A DNA stretch of 64,000 nucleotides from Symsagittifera roscoffensis. Its lineage: Eukaryota > Xenacoelomorpha > Acoela > Convolutidae. The notes beneath the pieces were generated by a model that worked only from the letters and a program-made list of their open reading frames with translations, ran no database searches and was not told the origin of the DNA. Location of the stretch: NCBI RefSeq assembly GCF_963678635.1, contig NC_087063.1:68676727-68740726 (forward strand), written 5' to 3'. Made by a program: the position numbers and the translations under genes. Position 1 is the first letter of the stretch, and the number at the start of each line of letters is the position of its first letter. Below are positions 8,508 through 19,515 of this stretch, piece after piece.

Positions 8508-9935
8508 TTGCCGGTGTGGGACGATGGCAGGATGATAGTGAATGAAGGGCATATCGCACTGAAAGCAGACGAGGTGCTGTTTGCCACAAGGAGATACCGG
8601 GCACCTTACGGACTAGAGCAGGTGGAAAGGAATCAGGAAGGAAAAAAGCTGGATGCAGCAGGCCCATTGCATGTGGCCCTGACAGAGTACAAGGAAACGG
8701 GTCCAGCTACGCCAGCACCCCTATCAGTGGATACCCCTGGGGATAAAAGGAGTGGTCCTGTAGAGGATCGATTCAGAAGGATTCTTGAGAGAAGAGAAGC
8801 AGAATCGGGGGAGGAGAGCATGGATGAGACTCTCAGTGAGGCAGGAGAGGATATGGAGGTGGGAAATACCCCGGAGCAGAAGCCATCAGAGGAAGAGTTC
8901 ACCACGCAAGAGCTGTTGAAAGATCTGAGTGGAGAAAATTGGGCAGACACCCCCACGCCACCTTTGACCTCATCTCCTCGCAAGAACCTAGAGTTGCCAC
9001 TAACGAGTGAGAATCCCAACATGGGAATGATCTTCTTGAGTGCGGACAAAAGGGAGAAAAACACCTTCGAGGGAAACAGGGATGCCTTCCTAGGTACCCT
9101 GGATGCGGATGCTTGGCGAAAATTCTTGAGGGATTTTAATCGAGAAGTGGACGACGACACCACATTGGACGATTACAAGGAGGAGCTGTGGGTCACGGTG
9201 GTGAAGTTCGGAGAACCTATCCTGGTGGGGACAGGTCTGGAGGAGAAAGCTAGAGAAGAGCTGCTGAGCAAGATGGTCGAGTTGAGGAAGGCACCACGAA
9301 AGACCAGAGAAGACAAATGTAAAGACAGCTCTACTCCGAAACAAAAAACTGACGATAAAATAATTGAACATGTAAGGGGGGATAAGGTCGGAACTAGTAA
9401 TATAATTAAAAGTACTAATATCCTTAAGGCTCGAGCAGGGGGAAGGCAAGAGTTGGAAGGGTTGGGGGGTGACAAGGAAGTCGAATCAGTGATGGTAACG
9501 ACAACGCCCCCGAGTAAAGACGTGAGGTCTCGCAAGAGGAAGAGAGACGTGGAGGGATTGGGAAGTCCTTCGGCGGATGCGGTCTCGGAGAAGAACTTGA
9601 GAAAGACGGCCCCCATGGTTCTGGCACGACGGAAGACAGCAGCCTACAAGAGTAGCTACGAGCCGAGGAAACTGCTCGATGTAGAAAAGGAGATGGAGAT
9701 CCCCACCAGCTCAGCAACGGAAGAAGACTTCAAACCTCAGAGGATAAAAATGAAGCGAGGTTCAACGAGCGGGCAGACCTGGGAAGTGGACGTCGGTAAT
9801 GAATGGGTCTCAAATGAACACCAGGCTACCGGGAAGCAATTGACTAGAGATCCTCTTGACAAAAATAAAACGAGGACACCGCCCTACCGTGGTGGGTGGC
9901 CCTGGAAACATTGCAGGAATTGGAAGACTGCCTGA
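8508..9935 (+). CDS. Unrecognised acidic/basic ORF in frame with the preceding one after TAG
   Basis: This continues in the same frame directly after the TAG at 8505-8507; the first codon is TTG, so it may be read through from upstream or start at a later ATG. It is 475 residues. The first third (VPVWDDGRMIVNEGH...YRAPYGLE) looks globular. The middle is acidic and Pro/Thr/Ser rich. A compact region near residues 185-270 (DAFLGTLDADAWRKFLRDF) looks helical. The end is very basic with RSRKRKRD, a plausible nuclear localisation signal. No catalytic motif found. Could be one polyprotein with the ORF before it, or a separate protein. Confidence 0.5.
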   Translation: MPVWDDGRMIVNEGHIALKADEVLFATRRYRAPYGLEQVERNQEGKKLDAAGPLHVALTEYKETGPATPAPLSVDTPGDKRSGPVEDRFRRILERREAESGEESMDETLSEAGEDMEVGNTPEQKPSEEEFTTQELLKDLSGENWADTPTPPLTSSPRKNLELPLTSENPNMGMIFLSADKREKNTFEGNRDAFLGTLDADAWRKFLRDFNREVDDDTTLDDYKEELWVTVVKFGEPILVGTGLEEKAREELLSKMVELRKAPRKTREDKCKDSSTPKQKTDDKIIEHVRGDKVGTSNIIKSTNILKARAGGRQELEGLGGDKEVESVMVTTTPPSKDVRSRKRKRDVEGLGSPSADAVSEKNLRKTAPMVLARRKTAAYKSSYEPRKLLDVEKEMEIPTSSATEEDFKPQRIKMKRGSTSGQTWEVDVGNEWVSNEHQATGKQLTRDPLDKNKTRTPPYRGGWPWKHCRNWKTA

Positions 9936-9952
9936 AGAAGCTCGACAGTTGA

Positions 9953-12649
9953 GTGTCACGCAAACGACGCAATTGGGCTACCCAGCAGAAGGCTGGTATC
10001 AATAAATTAGAATTGGGGAGCCAGCTGAAGAGAACTTGGCAGAGCTTGTTAAAGGGTCATTTTGAAGAAGCGATGAGAACATCATCATCGGCATCGCCGT
10101 TGATGGCGAATCCCTTTATTAGGACCGCAGGACAACTGATATTTGCGTGGAGCCTGTTGGGAATAGAGTTAGAGACACTAACTTCGTACGACAAGTTGAA
10201 GTTTGGAGGCAAGAACCTAGAGGTATATCGAATGCTGATGCACCATGTTGCTAGGGACAACTCAGGCTTGAGCCTTGCAAGGAGGAAGGATGCTACCTGC
10301 TTCTTGAGATGGACAATGTCGATGATGACTGACAGTACCATCCCAGCATGTCACCAGAGAGCAATTGGAAGCAAGACGCTGGAGAGGAGAGTCTCCACAG
10401 TAATCTTGAATGTGTACCAGAGTACTGGGATAGAAAAGGAAGATGGTTCTAAGCAATCTCTGGAGAGCCACAGGAAGTTAGATGAGATACGGAGATTCTA
10501 CAACAAGAAGTTCGAGGAGAAAGCCGACGTTCACCGTAACCTGGCTCCTCCAGGAAAGTACTCCAAACCCAACAAGAAGGGAGAGTATCAGTATGTGCCT
10601 GGAGTGATGGGGATGGCATACAACCCTTTCCTAGACTTAGAAGCTGGAGGTGCCCACAGAAACTATGAGGTGACGGAGTTACTGAAGTTCTGGATAGAGA
10701 GGATAGTGGAGATAGACCCTGTGGAAAGAGAGAGACCTAGTCTGGGTTTGATTCTCGAGAGAACACCGGAAGTAATAAGTGTGCCACAATCAAGTAAAAG
10801 AGTACAACTAAGAATGGGTAACGGGAACGGCACGTTGACCACGAATCTGGGAGTGGTGTGGAAGTTGCTCAGGCCCTCTTGGTGTCCACATCCCCATGCG
10901 AGCCTGATCGAAGAAGTCACTGAGCGAGTGAGATTGGCGCCGACAGAGGATGAAGATTTAGCGACCTTGAGTATAGTGCATAGACTGGTCCTGCCTCATA
11001 TGAAGGAGTCAAATGAAATGACGAGTGGAACAGGGTCGGTAAAGAAGATGGAGCCGGGCAGTTGTCTTGACTCGACGTGTGGGAATGGCGAGCACACCTG
11101 TGATGGACGATCGTGCGTCAGGATACAGTCTTTCCAGAAAGAAGACCTAGTCACCTGGTTTGAAGATATCACCGAAAGGGAGAAAAGTGAGATACAGATA
11201 GTGGCTGAGTGTTACGCGAGTACCACTGTGAACCTAGCAACAGCTCTGGGATTCTTCTCAAGAATGTGTAGTCTCCAGTCACTGGAGAGGCTAGAGTCAG
11301 AACACCACTTGGTGACCGCGTTGAGCGTGGAGTCATGGCCCGGAGTGTTGCAAGTGACCCAGAAACACATCAAGAGTTGGAAGGTTGGACTCGAAGCGGA
11401 GATGGGATTTCCCATGAGCGAAGCCTATGGACTGCCTCTAAATGCGAAGTCCCTAGTGGGGTCAGTGATGGCCAACCTATGTGGCAGTCAGTATCCATTA
11501 CACATGGCGATGGTAGAAGTGTCCAGCCAGAGGGTATTGATAGACAAAGCCTTCTCAGTGCCCAAATGTGTAAGACCAGCTCGGATGTCACATCATTCAC
11601 ACAAGCTGTTGAGGAAGGTCCGAGGAACAGTGCCAAAAGAACAAAGGGATGACTTGAGTGAAATCTGGGGTGAAGAACTTCTAGGCTTGGAGAGCGAAAA
11701 TACAAGTGACCTCGAGAGACAAAACGTGATTGGGAAACCCATGGTAGCTGCTCCAAACTTGGGAGAAGTCGACGTGATACACGAGAAGATGATGGAACTT
11801 GAGCCTCTCCTGGAAGCCTCGGGAGGACGCAATCTTAGGAGCATCGACCTCACACACGGGGATTGTCCATGCCACTGTCTGGCGCAGACAGTGTGGTACC
11901 CAGACCAAACCAATCTCTGCCTGATCTGGGATGTAGAAGAAATCAGGTCGTTGGGATTACCCAAGCATCAACAAAAAGTGATCATCTTGGTGGTGAGCAC
12001 AATGCTGGCTCTACGATGGATGGAAGAAAACATAGCAAAGTATCGAGAATCGAAGACGCCAACAGCAGAGTCGATTCACGCGATAGATTACAGCAGGAGA
12101 CTTGAGTTGTTCGAGACAGCATGCAAGGTGTTCGCCATACCAATGGAAGTCAGACACGTGTGGAGCCGCTTGAGATTCTTTCCTTGGTTTCGCGCGACGT
12201 TAACATCCTGGTTATATGTAGCGACGAAGGATCACATGAGGAAACATCAAAAGGAATATCGACAATTCCAGGCCGAGATAGGACCAGATGCCTTCAAAAG
12301 ACCTTTGCTGACCCATCGAAATGCGATCACGACGGGGTGGAAAAGAGTGGGTAGAGTATCCAGAGACAACACTAGAGCGAGGGAGTCAATACTGGAGGAG
12401 GACCTGGCGAAGAATGTAAGCCTGAGTCTTCACAATTCCTTCTGTTTGAACCGGGAGTCGAAGGTGAAGAGCTTACCGAATCAAGCGAAGAGATTGCAAG
12501 AGCAAAGGGAGTGGATGCGATCCTATGAACAGCTGAAGGCTTGGGAGGAGATTGTGATCAGCTCCGATGACGAAGAAGCACTATTGGAACAGATCACAGT
12601 GTCAAAAGTATCTGGATCGGGTACCTCGAGGGCAAAGAACACAAGGTGA
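9953..12649 (+). CDS. Long unrecognised ORF, about 860-898 residues
   Basis: The frame opens at a GTG 17 bases after the previous stop; the first ATG is at 10073, giving 858 residues. The content looks genuinely coding over 2.6 kb. There are two Cys-rich patches, CLDSTCGNGEHTCDGRSC near residues 370-390 and GDCPCHC near 640, which might bind zinc. There are long predicted helices and a C-terminal acidic patch (ISSDDEEALLEQ). No reverse transcriptase, protease, RNase H, helicase or transposase signature is visible, and there is no signal peptide or clear transmembrane segment, so it is not an obvious Env. It is the last ORF of the block. Confidence 0.6.
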   Translation: MSRKRRNWATQQKAGINKLELGSQLKRTWQSLLKGHFEEAMRTSSSASPLMANPFIRTAGQLIFAWSLLGIELETLTSYDKLKFGGKNLEVYRMLMHHVARDNSGLSLARRKDATCFLRWTMSMMTDSTIPACHQRAIGSKTLERRVSTVILNVYQSTGIEKEDGSKQSLESHRKLDEIRRFYNKKFEEKADVHRNLAPPGKYSKPNKKGEYQYVPGVMGMAYNPFLDLEAGGAHRNYEVTELLKFWIERIVEIDPVERERPSLGLILERTPEVISVPQSSKRVQLRMGNGNGTLTTNLGVVWKLLRPSWCPHPHASLIEEVTERVRLAPTEDEDLATLSIVHRLVLPHMKESNEMTSGTGSVKKMEPGSCLDSTCGNGEHTCDGRSCVRIQSFQKEDLVTWFEDITEREKSEIQIVAECYASTTVNLATALGFFSRMCSLQSLERLESEHHLVTALSVESWPGVLQVTQKHIKSWKVGLEAEMGFPMSEAYGLPLNAKSLVGSVMANLCGSQYPLHMAMVEVSSQRVLIDKAFSVPKCVRPARMSHHSHKLLRKVRGTVPKEQRDDLSEIWGEELLGLESENTSDLERQNVIGKPMVAAPNLGEVDVIHEKMMELEPLLEASGGRNLRSIDLTHGDCPCHCLAQTVWYPDQTNLCLIWDVEEIRSLGLPKHQQKVIILVVSTMLALRWMEENIAKYRESKTPTAESIHAIDYSRRLELFETACKVFAIPMEVRHVWSRLRFFPWFRATLTSWLYVATKDHMRKHQKEYRQFQAEIGPDAFKRPLLTHRNAITTGWKRVGRVSRDNTRARESILEEDLAKNVSLSLHNSFCLNRESKVKSLPNQAKRLQEQREWMRSYEQLKAWEEIVISSDDEEALLEQITVSKVSGSGTSRAKNTR

Positions 12650-13950
12650 GCCAGTGGCTCAAAAGGAAAATTCTAGAGTCTTGAGTCTTGAGAGGGAGGG
12701 GGCTCGAGGGTGAACTCGGATGAAATCTGGGTTCACGAAAAAGAAATTTTAACAAATAAGATATTGTTATTAATATGCTAGATCTATTATATAAATCAAA
12801 ATGCTGCATGACAATTTCCTGATTGAATAGGACAAAAGAAATTTTAAATCACCAGCTTAAAAAGCGGGAATTCATAAGGTGCAGGTGTGTGCATATTTTG
12901 ATTGCTGTTTAGCGATAATATGAAAATTTTATATGGTGGTAAATTTTGGAAGGTAGATAAACTTAAGTCTGCTGCAAACTTCTGTAAATGACCACTGGCA
13001 CTGTATCTTGAGTGACACTCGGACTTCTGGGGATTCACTGACAGAGACAGCACGCGATGAGGACATCGATCTTGAGTCCGGGGAGTATGTGCCAGTCGGT
13101 CATGTCTGGAAGTTTGACCTTGAGAGACACGAAAATACGTAATTTTGGAGTGGAATTTTAATTTTCAAAAATTCGAATGGAGCCTGTCATGCTCAGTTTT
13201 CTCGTACCAACTGAAAACAAAAAGTGAAAAATCAGGACGACCGAATTAACAATTGCGGGAAATTACTCAAGAAAAACAGCGGGAAATTGCTATTCGCAAT
13301 TTCCAGATATAAAATAGGACACGAGTAGAGCTGTCTTATCCCGTAATAGGAAGAGAGATAATAAGAAGAAGAGAGAACATTTATTCGGAACAAACTAGAG
13401 TGAACCTTTAATGGAAAGGTGGACAGCTTGAGTGTCCCTGTGGTTCATACAAAAAATCAAATTCTAGAGCCAGAACTTACTTCTGTTACCAAAACTGACC
13501 AGTATCAAACTTATTTAGTTATATTACCTAATTCTTGAGTTGCTTACCAATTTAATTACTCCCTGTACTCGAGTACATCAACATGTGAGTCCCCAATTTA
13601 ATTTTCTCGAGTGTGTTTTATGATTGTTATGTTGAGATAAGGCGAGTTTTAGGTTGATCCATCTGAAATGGATCAAAGTTCCACTGTCCAATAAAAATTA
13701 ACTTAACGGATTGTTCCGACCCTGTTTTTAACGGCGTTCGCGTATTTTGGGTATTTCGAGACCTAAGTATGGGGACGTTCTTATTTTCTAGAGTGGGGGG
13801 ATATTTTGGTATTAGCCTTCAAGCTGTAACGTGTTCTAGTCTCATGTCGCAAGCGAACCGAATTGGCTCCGACCGTTCTTGAGGTAAAAAAACACAAGAG
13901 ATAGTGTCCCTGACTCTTGAGCCAATGGTTATAGGGCCTATTTTTCTTAA
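12650..13950 (+). other. 3' noncoding part of the large element; possible LTR-like region
   Basis: No ORF of substance. The G+C content falls after about 12,740, but the CTYRAG hexamers continue (12680, 12687, 12703, 13007, 13071, 13119, 13266, 13427, 13534, 13568, 13606, 13878, 13916) and then stop near 13,950. This marks the likely right limit of the element. A 24-base A/T-rich phrase around 13149 recurs in similar form near 14239, and TAAAATAGGAC at 13310 resembles the leader at 1855. I could not define a matching LTR pair or a target-site duplication. Confidence 0.4.
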
Positions 13951-14638
13951 GCCTCATATGTGACTGAAATAGGCGACTGTTACATATGGCACGTAGTGAG
14001 TTGAGGTAGAAAAGATAACTTTCATTACTAATGCGATTTGTAAGGTTGATTATAGAGAATTGGAACTCTACTTGACTATAAGACGGCGTTATGCGATCAA
14101 TGGGGACATTGATGAGGACTATCCGGGGAGTATGAGCCATTCTGCCAGATTGGCACAGCGCAACCTTCCGGCACGATACGAAAATAGAAATAGAGGCCTT
14201 AGCAATAAAAAATTGTTGCGAAAGAGTGTCAGAATATTATGGAATTTTAATTTCCAAAAATTCGATTTGTGACGTCACATTTCTCAGAAATGCAAAAACG
14301 GCCATTTTGAGCCAAAAAGTGACAAAAAACAGAACAACAGCTGAAATAGTGAAAAACAGTCGAACGGGAACGATAGAAAAAACGGAGCCTATTATCGTGT
14401 CGATCACGCACGATAAGACGTTATCAGAAGGTCAAAAGTATCATAGTAACCGAGGTTACAGTCATGAGTCCCTTCATCATGTATTCCAGTCAAAATCCTT
14501 GGAATTTTCTAGATATGGAAGTGATAATGATAAAAGAAGATGTCAAGTGTTTAAGTCCTTTTCATTTAAAATCGATACGGGTTACGCTTCTTCAAAAAGA
14601 ACACGCAACTCGACACGAGATAATATAATATACAAGTG
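13951..14638. other. Intergenic sequence, diverged repeat only
   Basis: Nothing identifiable beyond a diverged second copy (about 14225-14340) of the phrase found at 13149. A 140-codon open stretch at 14226-14648 has no ATG-supported start, no recognisable motif and A/T-driven composition, so it is not called as a gene. Confidence 0.4.
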
Positions 14639-17537
14639 TTACAAGTAAAAAATTTCGTCGAAAGTTATTTTGTCATTTATTGTTCCGAGTACGCAAGCGG
14701 CGTTCGCAATCTGTATTGCCAGGGAGATTCTCTGTTTTAAAAAGCTGCCTGCTCTGGGTTCCTCAGTGCATATGCTTAGGTTCTTACAAAGCTTGCTCAA
14801 AAAAACTTCTGTGCTGGGGCCGGCCGCGCCCTGAATTTCAAAAGCTAGCGGTTGAAAAAGATATCCATCATTTACAAGATCTTTATATTTGTCAATTTTT
14901 CGCTCTTCCGCTTCAGCGGCAGCCGTACCAGGGTTACAAACAGACCCGGCATTAATCCTACAAGGAGCTAAGGAGTCTACTACCGTTACATCCCACAAGA
15001 GCTGCTTACCATCAGCCCATGGAACAAGCGTCAAACCGTCTGGTCGCTTCTGATCGGTCCTGTAGAGGTGTCGTGGTTCTAAAACAGACGGAATGTGAGT
15101 AGATGATAGACTCTGCTTTATAAGGGCATTCAGGTTTGAATGCCTAGAAAATCTCCCTGCATTTTTGAGGCAAGAAAGACCATGCCAACCATCCTCGGTA
15201 ACGTCTTTTCCGCTCACGCATTTATGCCGTTCGCATATTTTTGATCCTAATCGAAATCCTATCGCAATTCTGAGTTGTTGGTTCGACAGTTTTAACCTTA
15301 AATTTTTGCAGGGGATGACGTTCAACCATTGGGATCCAAATCTATCTTGGAACGCGTTGAACCTTTTTACGTCCGTTGGTTCGAGTCGTAAAATCAAGTC
15401 TGCAATTTCGCTGTCAAAAATTGGCTCCGTCCAATTTTTTTGGATTTCATTTTTCGGAGCCACTTCAAATTTTCCAAGGTCAAACCACAGTTTAAGCGCA
15501 TCATCATAGGTTCCATCCACATGCTCCAAACCAAAGATTTCGCTCAAGGCATCTTTCGCTCCTACTGCTGAGGCTAAGAAAGCGGGTAAAGCGAGTAGAC
15601 GAGCGCAAGAAACGCCCAAGCCACCTTTGGGTGCCGGGAGAACTGCTTGTAAAAACTGGTTATCATTCATTTTCACGTTAGAGACCTTGCATAACGAATT
15701 TCTTAGTAATTTATCGTAGCGTTCCAAAAAATCATTTTGCAAAAAACAAGGGCTCGTACGCAAAAAATATAGGAGTTTTGGCATGCTAAAGCAATTTTTC
15801 AGGAGGTAAAAACCATAATGGGCGTCTAGTTTGTCAATGACATCCAAGATTTTTCAAGCTCCCTAATTTTTTTGTCGAGCAATTCTTTTCGGCAAAGTTC
15901 GCCGATTGGAGATCCTAAAATGAGGAGTTCTTCTTTTGTTTTTATTTTTATTTTGGGGCATATTTTTCGAAATTGTGTTAAAATTGAATTATACTGTGTA
16001 CTAGTAGTCGGTCCCAAAAAACAAAGTTCACACTTCTCAGTGTTTAAGCTCAGGCCGTAAATTTGTTCCAATTTCAGAATGTTTTTAAGGTCCCGGAGTA
16101 CTACCTTATAGTCGTCGGCTAAATTCCCATCATCTAAATACCAGATGTTAATTTTCGACTCCAACTGTTTGACTAGTGTATGAATTGTTTCCGCAAAAAG
16201 GGGTGGGGCTTCAGTATCACCTTGCTGAGTTCCGTCTTCTGACATTATGACAGAGCTTCCGTAAAAAAGGTAACTAGGTTTACCATACGCGCAATGGGTG
16301 TAATTATACAATTCGTGGCGATTTGAAAAAACATGATTCAGCATTGTTTCTCTGTTTAAAGAGTTAAAGGCATTCTTAAAATCTAGTTTTAAAAGAACAG
16401 TACATTTTGGATTGTCGTCGCGTTCAATTAGGTTTCGAAACGAGTGCGCAGCTATTTCTGCTCCTCGTTTGGTACCGCATTCTACCTGTACGTTTCCGAA
16501 AAAATTTTGTCGCTCGGAGAGGGCCTTGCTTCCAGCGCATTTAGACGCGATACGTCTCCGCGTGTTGCCTATGGCAATCGGTCTCAACCTCCGTCTATTT
16601 TTATGAGGGCGATAAGCTTTGCGCCAAAAAAGAAAGGTCTTAGTGGTTTCGGTATTTTGCCATCTCCAATGAGGTTTATCAGCTTAGTGAGCGATTTCAG
16701 AAAATTAAGTCCTGCACTGCCATTCGACTTACTAACAAGATCTTTAAAAATTTGAGGAAATATTTTATCAGGACCTGCTGCTGATCCGTTTGGAAAGGAC
16801 ATTATCGCTTTGTATAGGTCGAAATCGGTTACGAAAAAACTATCCAACTTTGCTGGATTTGGAGCTGCAAATTTGGCTCGCTGCGGGTGCTTAGACAACA
16901 ATTTTTGATAGTTATCAGTTGAAAAAGGAGCTATTTTGTCATCCGAAGCAGCAAGCCTTATTCCTTCCTTTACATTTCCTTCATCGAGCTTACTACTTAT
17001 TAACTTTATTCTCTGCTCGAGGTCACTCAGAGGCGGGCTTGAAACTTGTGGATGGGGTTTTGGAAGTGACACGTCATTTGCTCGAATTTTTTTATTTATC
17101 AAAGAGCTCATGCTTGTGGTCTGTTTGCGTCCACTTCTTTTCGGTTGCTCCAAAAAAAACAAGAACGACGTCAAAAAAATTAGCCACTTTGCAACATCTT
17201 CTACATTGTAGACGATGTCATTTATTTTGTCCGACAGACTTTCCGCCAAGGGAACACGCGAGTCTTTTGGTACTCTCTTGAGTACTCGGACATTTGAGAT
17301 GGCTGTATTAACATAATTGTCTAGCACTAAATCATTACCTATTGTTGCTTTATTAACAGATTTTACATCAACGCACAAAGGACACTGAAACCATTGGGTT
17401 TTCTTAGAGTCGCTAAGAGAAATATTTACACAACTGATATGATACCAACTAGAACAACAATCACATCTAATCCAATTTATCAGTCCTGAAGGTTTTAAGC
17501 AATCTTTGCTTGTACACTCTTTGTTGTTTTTCCTCAT
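14639..17537 (-). pseudogene. Non-LTR retrotransposon: PHD finger, reverse transcriptase, restriction-like endonuclease (two frameshifts)
   Basis: Read on the minus strand from 17537. An N-terminal Cys/His cluster (RCDCCSSWYHISC, then CPLC) is a PHD-type finger. The reverse transcriptase follows: SFPNGSAAGPDK region, KLDFKNAFNSLNR (motif A Asp), QGDTEAPPLF (motif B) and WYLDDGN (motif C YxDD). A CCHC-like C..H..C cluster near 15190 precedes KRPDG and LLWDVTVVD, the PD-(D/E)XK pattern of the endonuclease found after RT in R2/R4/NeSL-type elements. These copy RNA into a nicked target by target-primed reverse transcription. The frame changes near 16586 and again near 15840, so this copy is dead. 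The catalytic residues themselves survive. Exact clade not assigned. Confidence 0.88.
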
Positions 17538-18559
17538 CTTGACGCAGCATAAAGGTAAAAAAAAAGGATTTTGACTGGACTTTAGGGGACTGAACTAACC
17601 CATGACAAGCGGTTAGTGGGAATTTTACAAATCAGCAAATAAAACTGTCGTCTCTTTGTGTCGAAAACATGCGAGACGACAGGCGGAAAGGAGGCTTCAA
17701 TGGGGAAGGAGTAAAAAGCAGTAACCTCCCGTGCCACAGGGAATGCCTCGCGTTATTACAGGGAAATTACGGAAGCGGAGCCCCCCCCCCCCCAGAGACA
17801 GTGCATGATGAAGGACTATAAAAACTGACTTTTTAGCTATTCTGATGCCATAAAACTTTGAATTAACACCGGTATTGATTGATATTTTAGAATATGAGTA
17901 GCTAGAAAGAGGAAAGGTTCAATCCATCTCCAATCGATTTAATATAGAACTGTCACCAAAAACATAGTAAAATAGGTTTTTCGAGCCGTGTTTTTTTAAT
18001 AGCCATCACGTAGTCTGAGGATCTGAGACCCAGCTATGTGGTTGTGTTCGCATGTAAACGAAAGCTGATTAAAAGTCTTTTGACTGATGGCCTAAAAATA
18101 GTAACTTTTTTTAGCCCTAGACAGACCAGAAAATCAACTGGCTAGGTCGAGATGGTGAAAAAAGAGTAGAATTCAGGTAACTGACGCCGGCCAGTCGTTA
18201 ATAGGTACTTTTTCTACGCTCCGTCACTGTGTAGTATTTGGGCCAATGTTACACAGAGATTTTTCATACAAAGCTTGTTTAACAGAATCACTATAATTTG
18301 ATGACTTGATTTATACTACTTTGTAATTGAGTGTCTTATTCTAAACGTTTATTCCAGAGGTAACGCCATTGCATGAGACTACGATTGTTTGAATCCGGCC
18401 AGGAACTGTTCTTTTTGTAATTTAAAAATTGTCGGCCTATCGGTAGTCTTCCTCATTTTGGCTTTGGCCATGCACGGTTGTCTTTTCTGATTATGTAAGT
18501 GTTTTTTAAAATGTTTTGAGTTTTGTTTGATGAATAGCTGTAATGGTGCCTGACTGTTA
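17538..18559. other. Intergenic / element flank, no gene seen
   Basis: A+T-rich sequence with a 13-C run at 17781-17793. It probably holds the 5' leader of the minus-strand non-LTR element and the decayed 3' end of the neighbouring hAT copy (about 18,380-18,560 retains Lys-rich scraps). Nothing else identified. Confidence 0.4.
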
Positions 18560-19377
18560 TTACGCTTTTGATTAGCAAGCGTTATCAAGTCGGAATGTCA
18601 ATTTTTTCATAAGGTTGTGAACTTTATGGACGATGACTGAATATTCGCCCAGAAACATTTTCACTGCCAAGTTCAGTCGATGGCTGAAGCAACCTATCAT
18701 GTTCAATCCGAAAATATCTGCAATTTTTTGTTTGTTCGCTCATTGTCAGAAACGATTAAAGCAAGAGATTCTCGGCTCTTACCATGAATTGCAAGAACAT
18801 CTTCCAAAAATTTCTTTTGATTTTCGGCTGGGTGATCAACTTCGTTATTCAGCACCGAAAATGTGAGCAAAGGACATTCTGTAACCTCTTTGTGTCGAAA
18901 ACATGCAAAAATGCCCAAGTAGTAAGAAGACGTGCTCATATCTGACCATCCATCAATGATGATGCCGAATTTTTCTGGGAGTTTTTCTGACACTTTTTTC
19001 TCTACCTCTTTAGTAACTAAATCCATGAATTTCATGAAAGTCGGACGAGAAATGGGATCTAAGTTTGAATATTTCTTCGTCTTTTCTTTTTCCACCATGC
19101 TGAATGGATGCCCTTCTGATATGATCCAATCTAACCAACCGTAAATGTTCTTTGCCTTTTTGGATACTCCTGACGTAGTTGGAAAATTGAGTGTCGCGGA
19201 ACCAGAGGGAATCTGTGATTTCTAGTCTGGATGTGTTCTTCTCTCCATGTGAATAACTAAGTTGCCGTAACCCTTTGTAGTGTCATGTTTGTAAGAATTG
19301 GAACACAAATTGCATTTAAAAGTTTTTTCACCAGCATTGGTGAAGAACAGTTCACACATCTGCTTGTTTGAAACCAT
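18560..19377 (-). pseudogene. hAT-family transposase, BED finger and N-terminal catalytic half, decayed
   Basis: ATG at 19377-19375 (minus) opens a BED-type zinc finger: FKCNLC followed by HMERRTH. A TAG interrupts at 19224-19222. The same frame continues with GWLDWIISEGHPFS and the hAT RNase H-like core: FGIIIDGWSD (first Asp) and LALIVSDNERTN (second Asp). A frame change near 18705 follows, then MIGCFSHRLNLAVK, the conserved hAT CxxHxxNL block. hAT proteins cut and paste DNA with 8-bp target duplications. The C-terminal dimerisation region is lost or too eroded to read. Terminal inverted repeats were not identified. Nonfunctional copy. Confidence 0.82.
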
Positions 19378-19445
19378 GGCAACACACTGAAATCCAATGG
19401 CAATAAGTACAATGACAACATTCAGCGGCCAGCTAATCGGATTAG

Positions 19446-19515
19446 TGCATGTTTACTCAGTAAATAGTGTATGTTTACTCAGTAAATATGTTTACACAGT
19501 AAATACTCAGTAAAC
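19446..19515. repeat. Short tandem palindromic repeats (TTTACTCAGTAAA)
   Basis: Three to four imperfect copies of GTTTACTCAGTAAATA in about 70 bases. Each is nearly self-complementary, so each can form a small hairpin. It lies just upstream of the hAT BED-finger ATG and could be subterminal repeats of that element. Confidence 0.65.

Noticed and set aside
12650-13700. Complete LTR for the left-hand element
   Set aside because: Only scattered short matches to the 1,709-2,137 leader; no pair of terminal repeats could be defined in this window.
14226-14648. 140-codon open frame
   Set aside because: No ATG-supported start, no motif, biased A/T composition, and it overlaps a diverged noncoding repeat.
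17781-17793. 13-C run as a functional tract
   Set aside because: Homopolymer of the kind left by slippage; no neighbouring signal.
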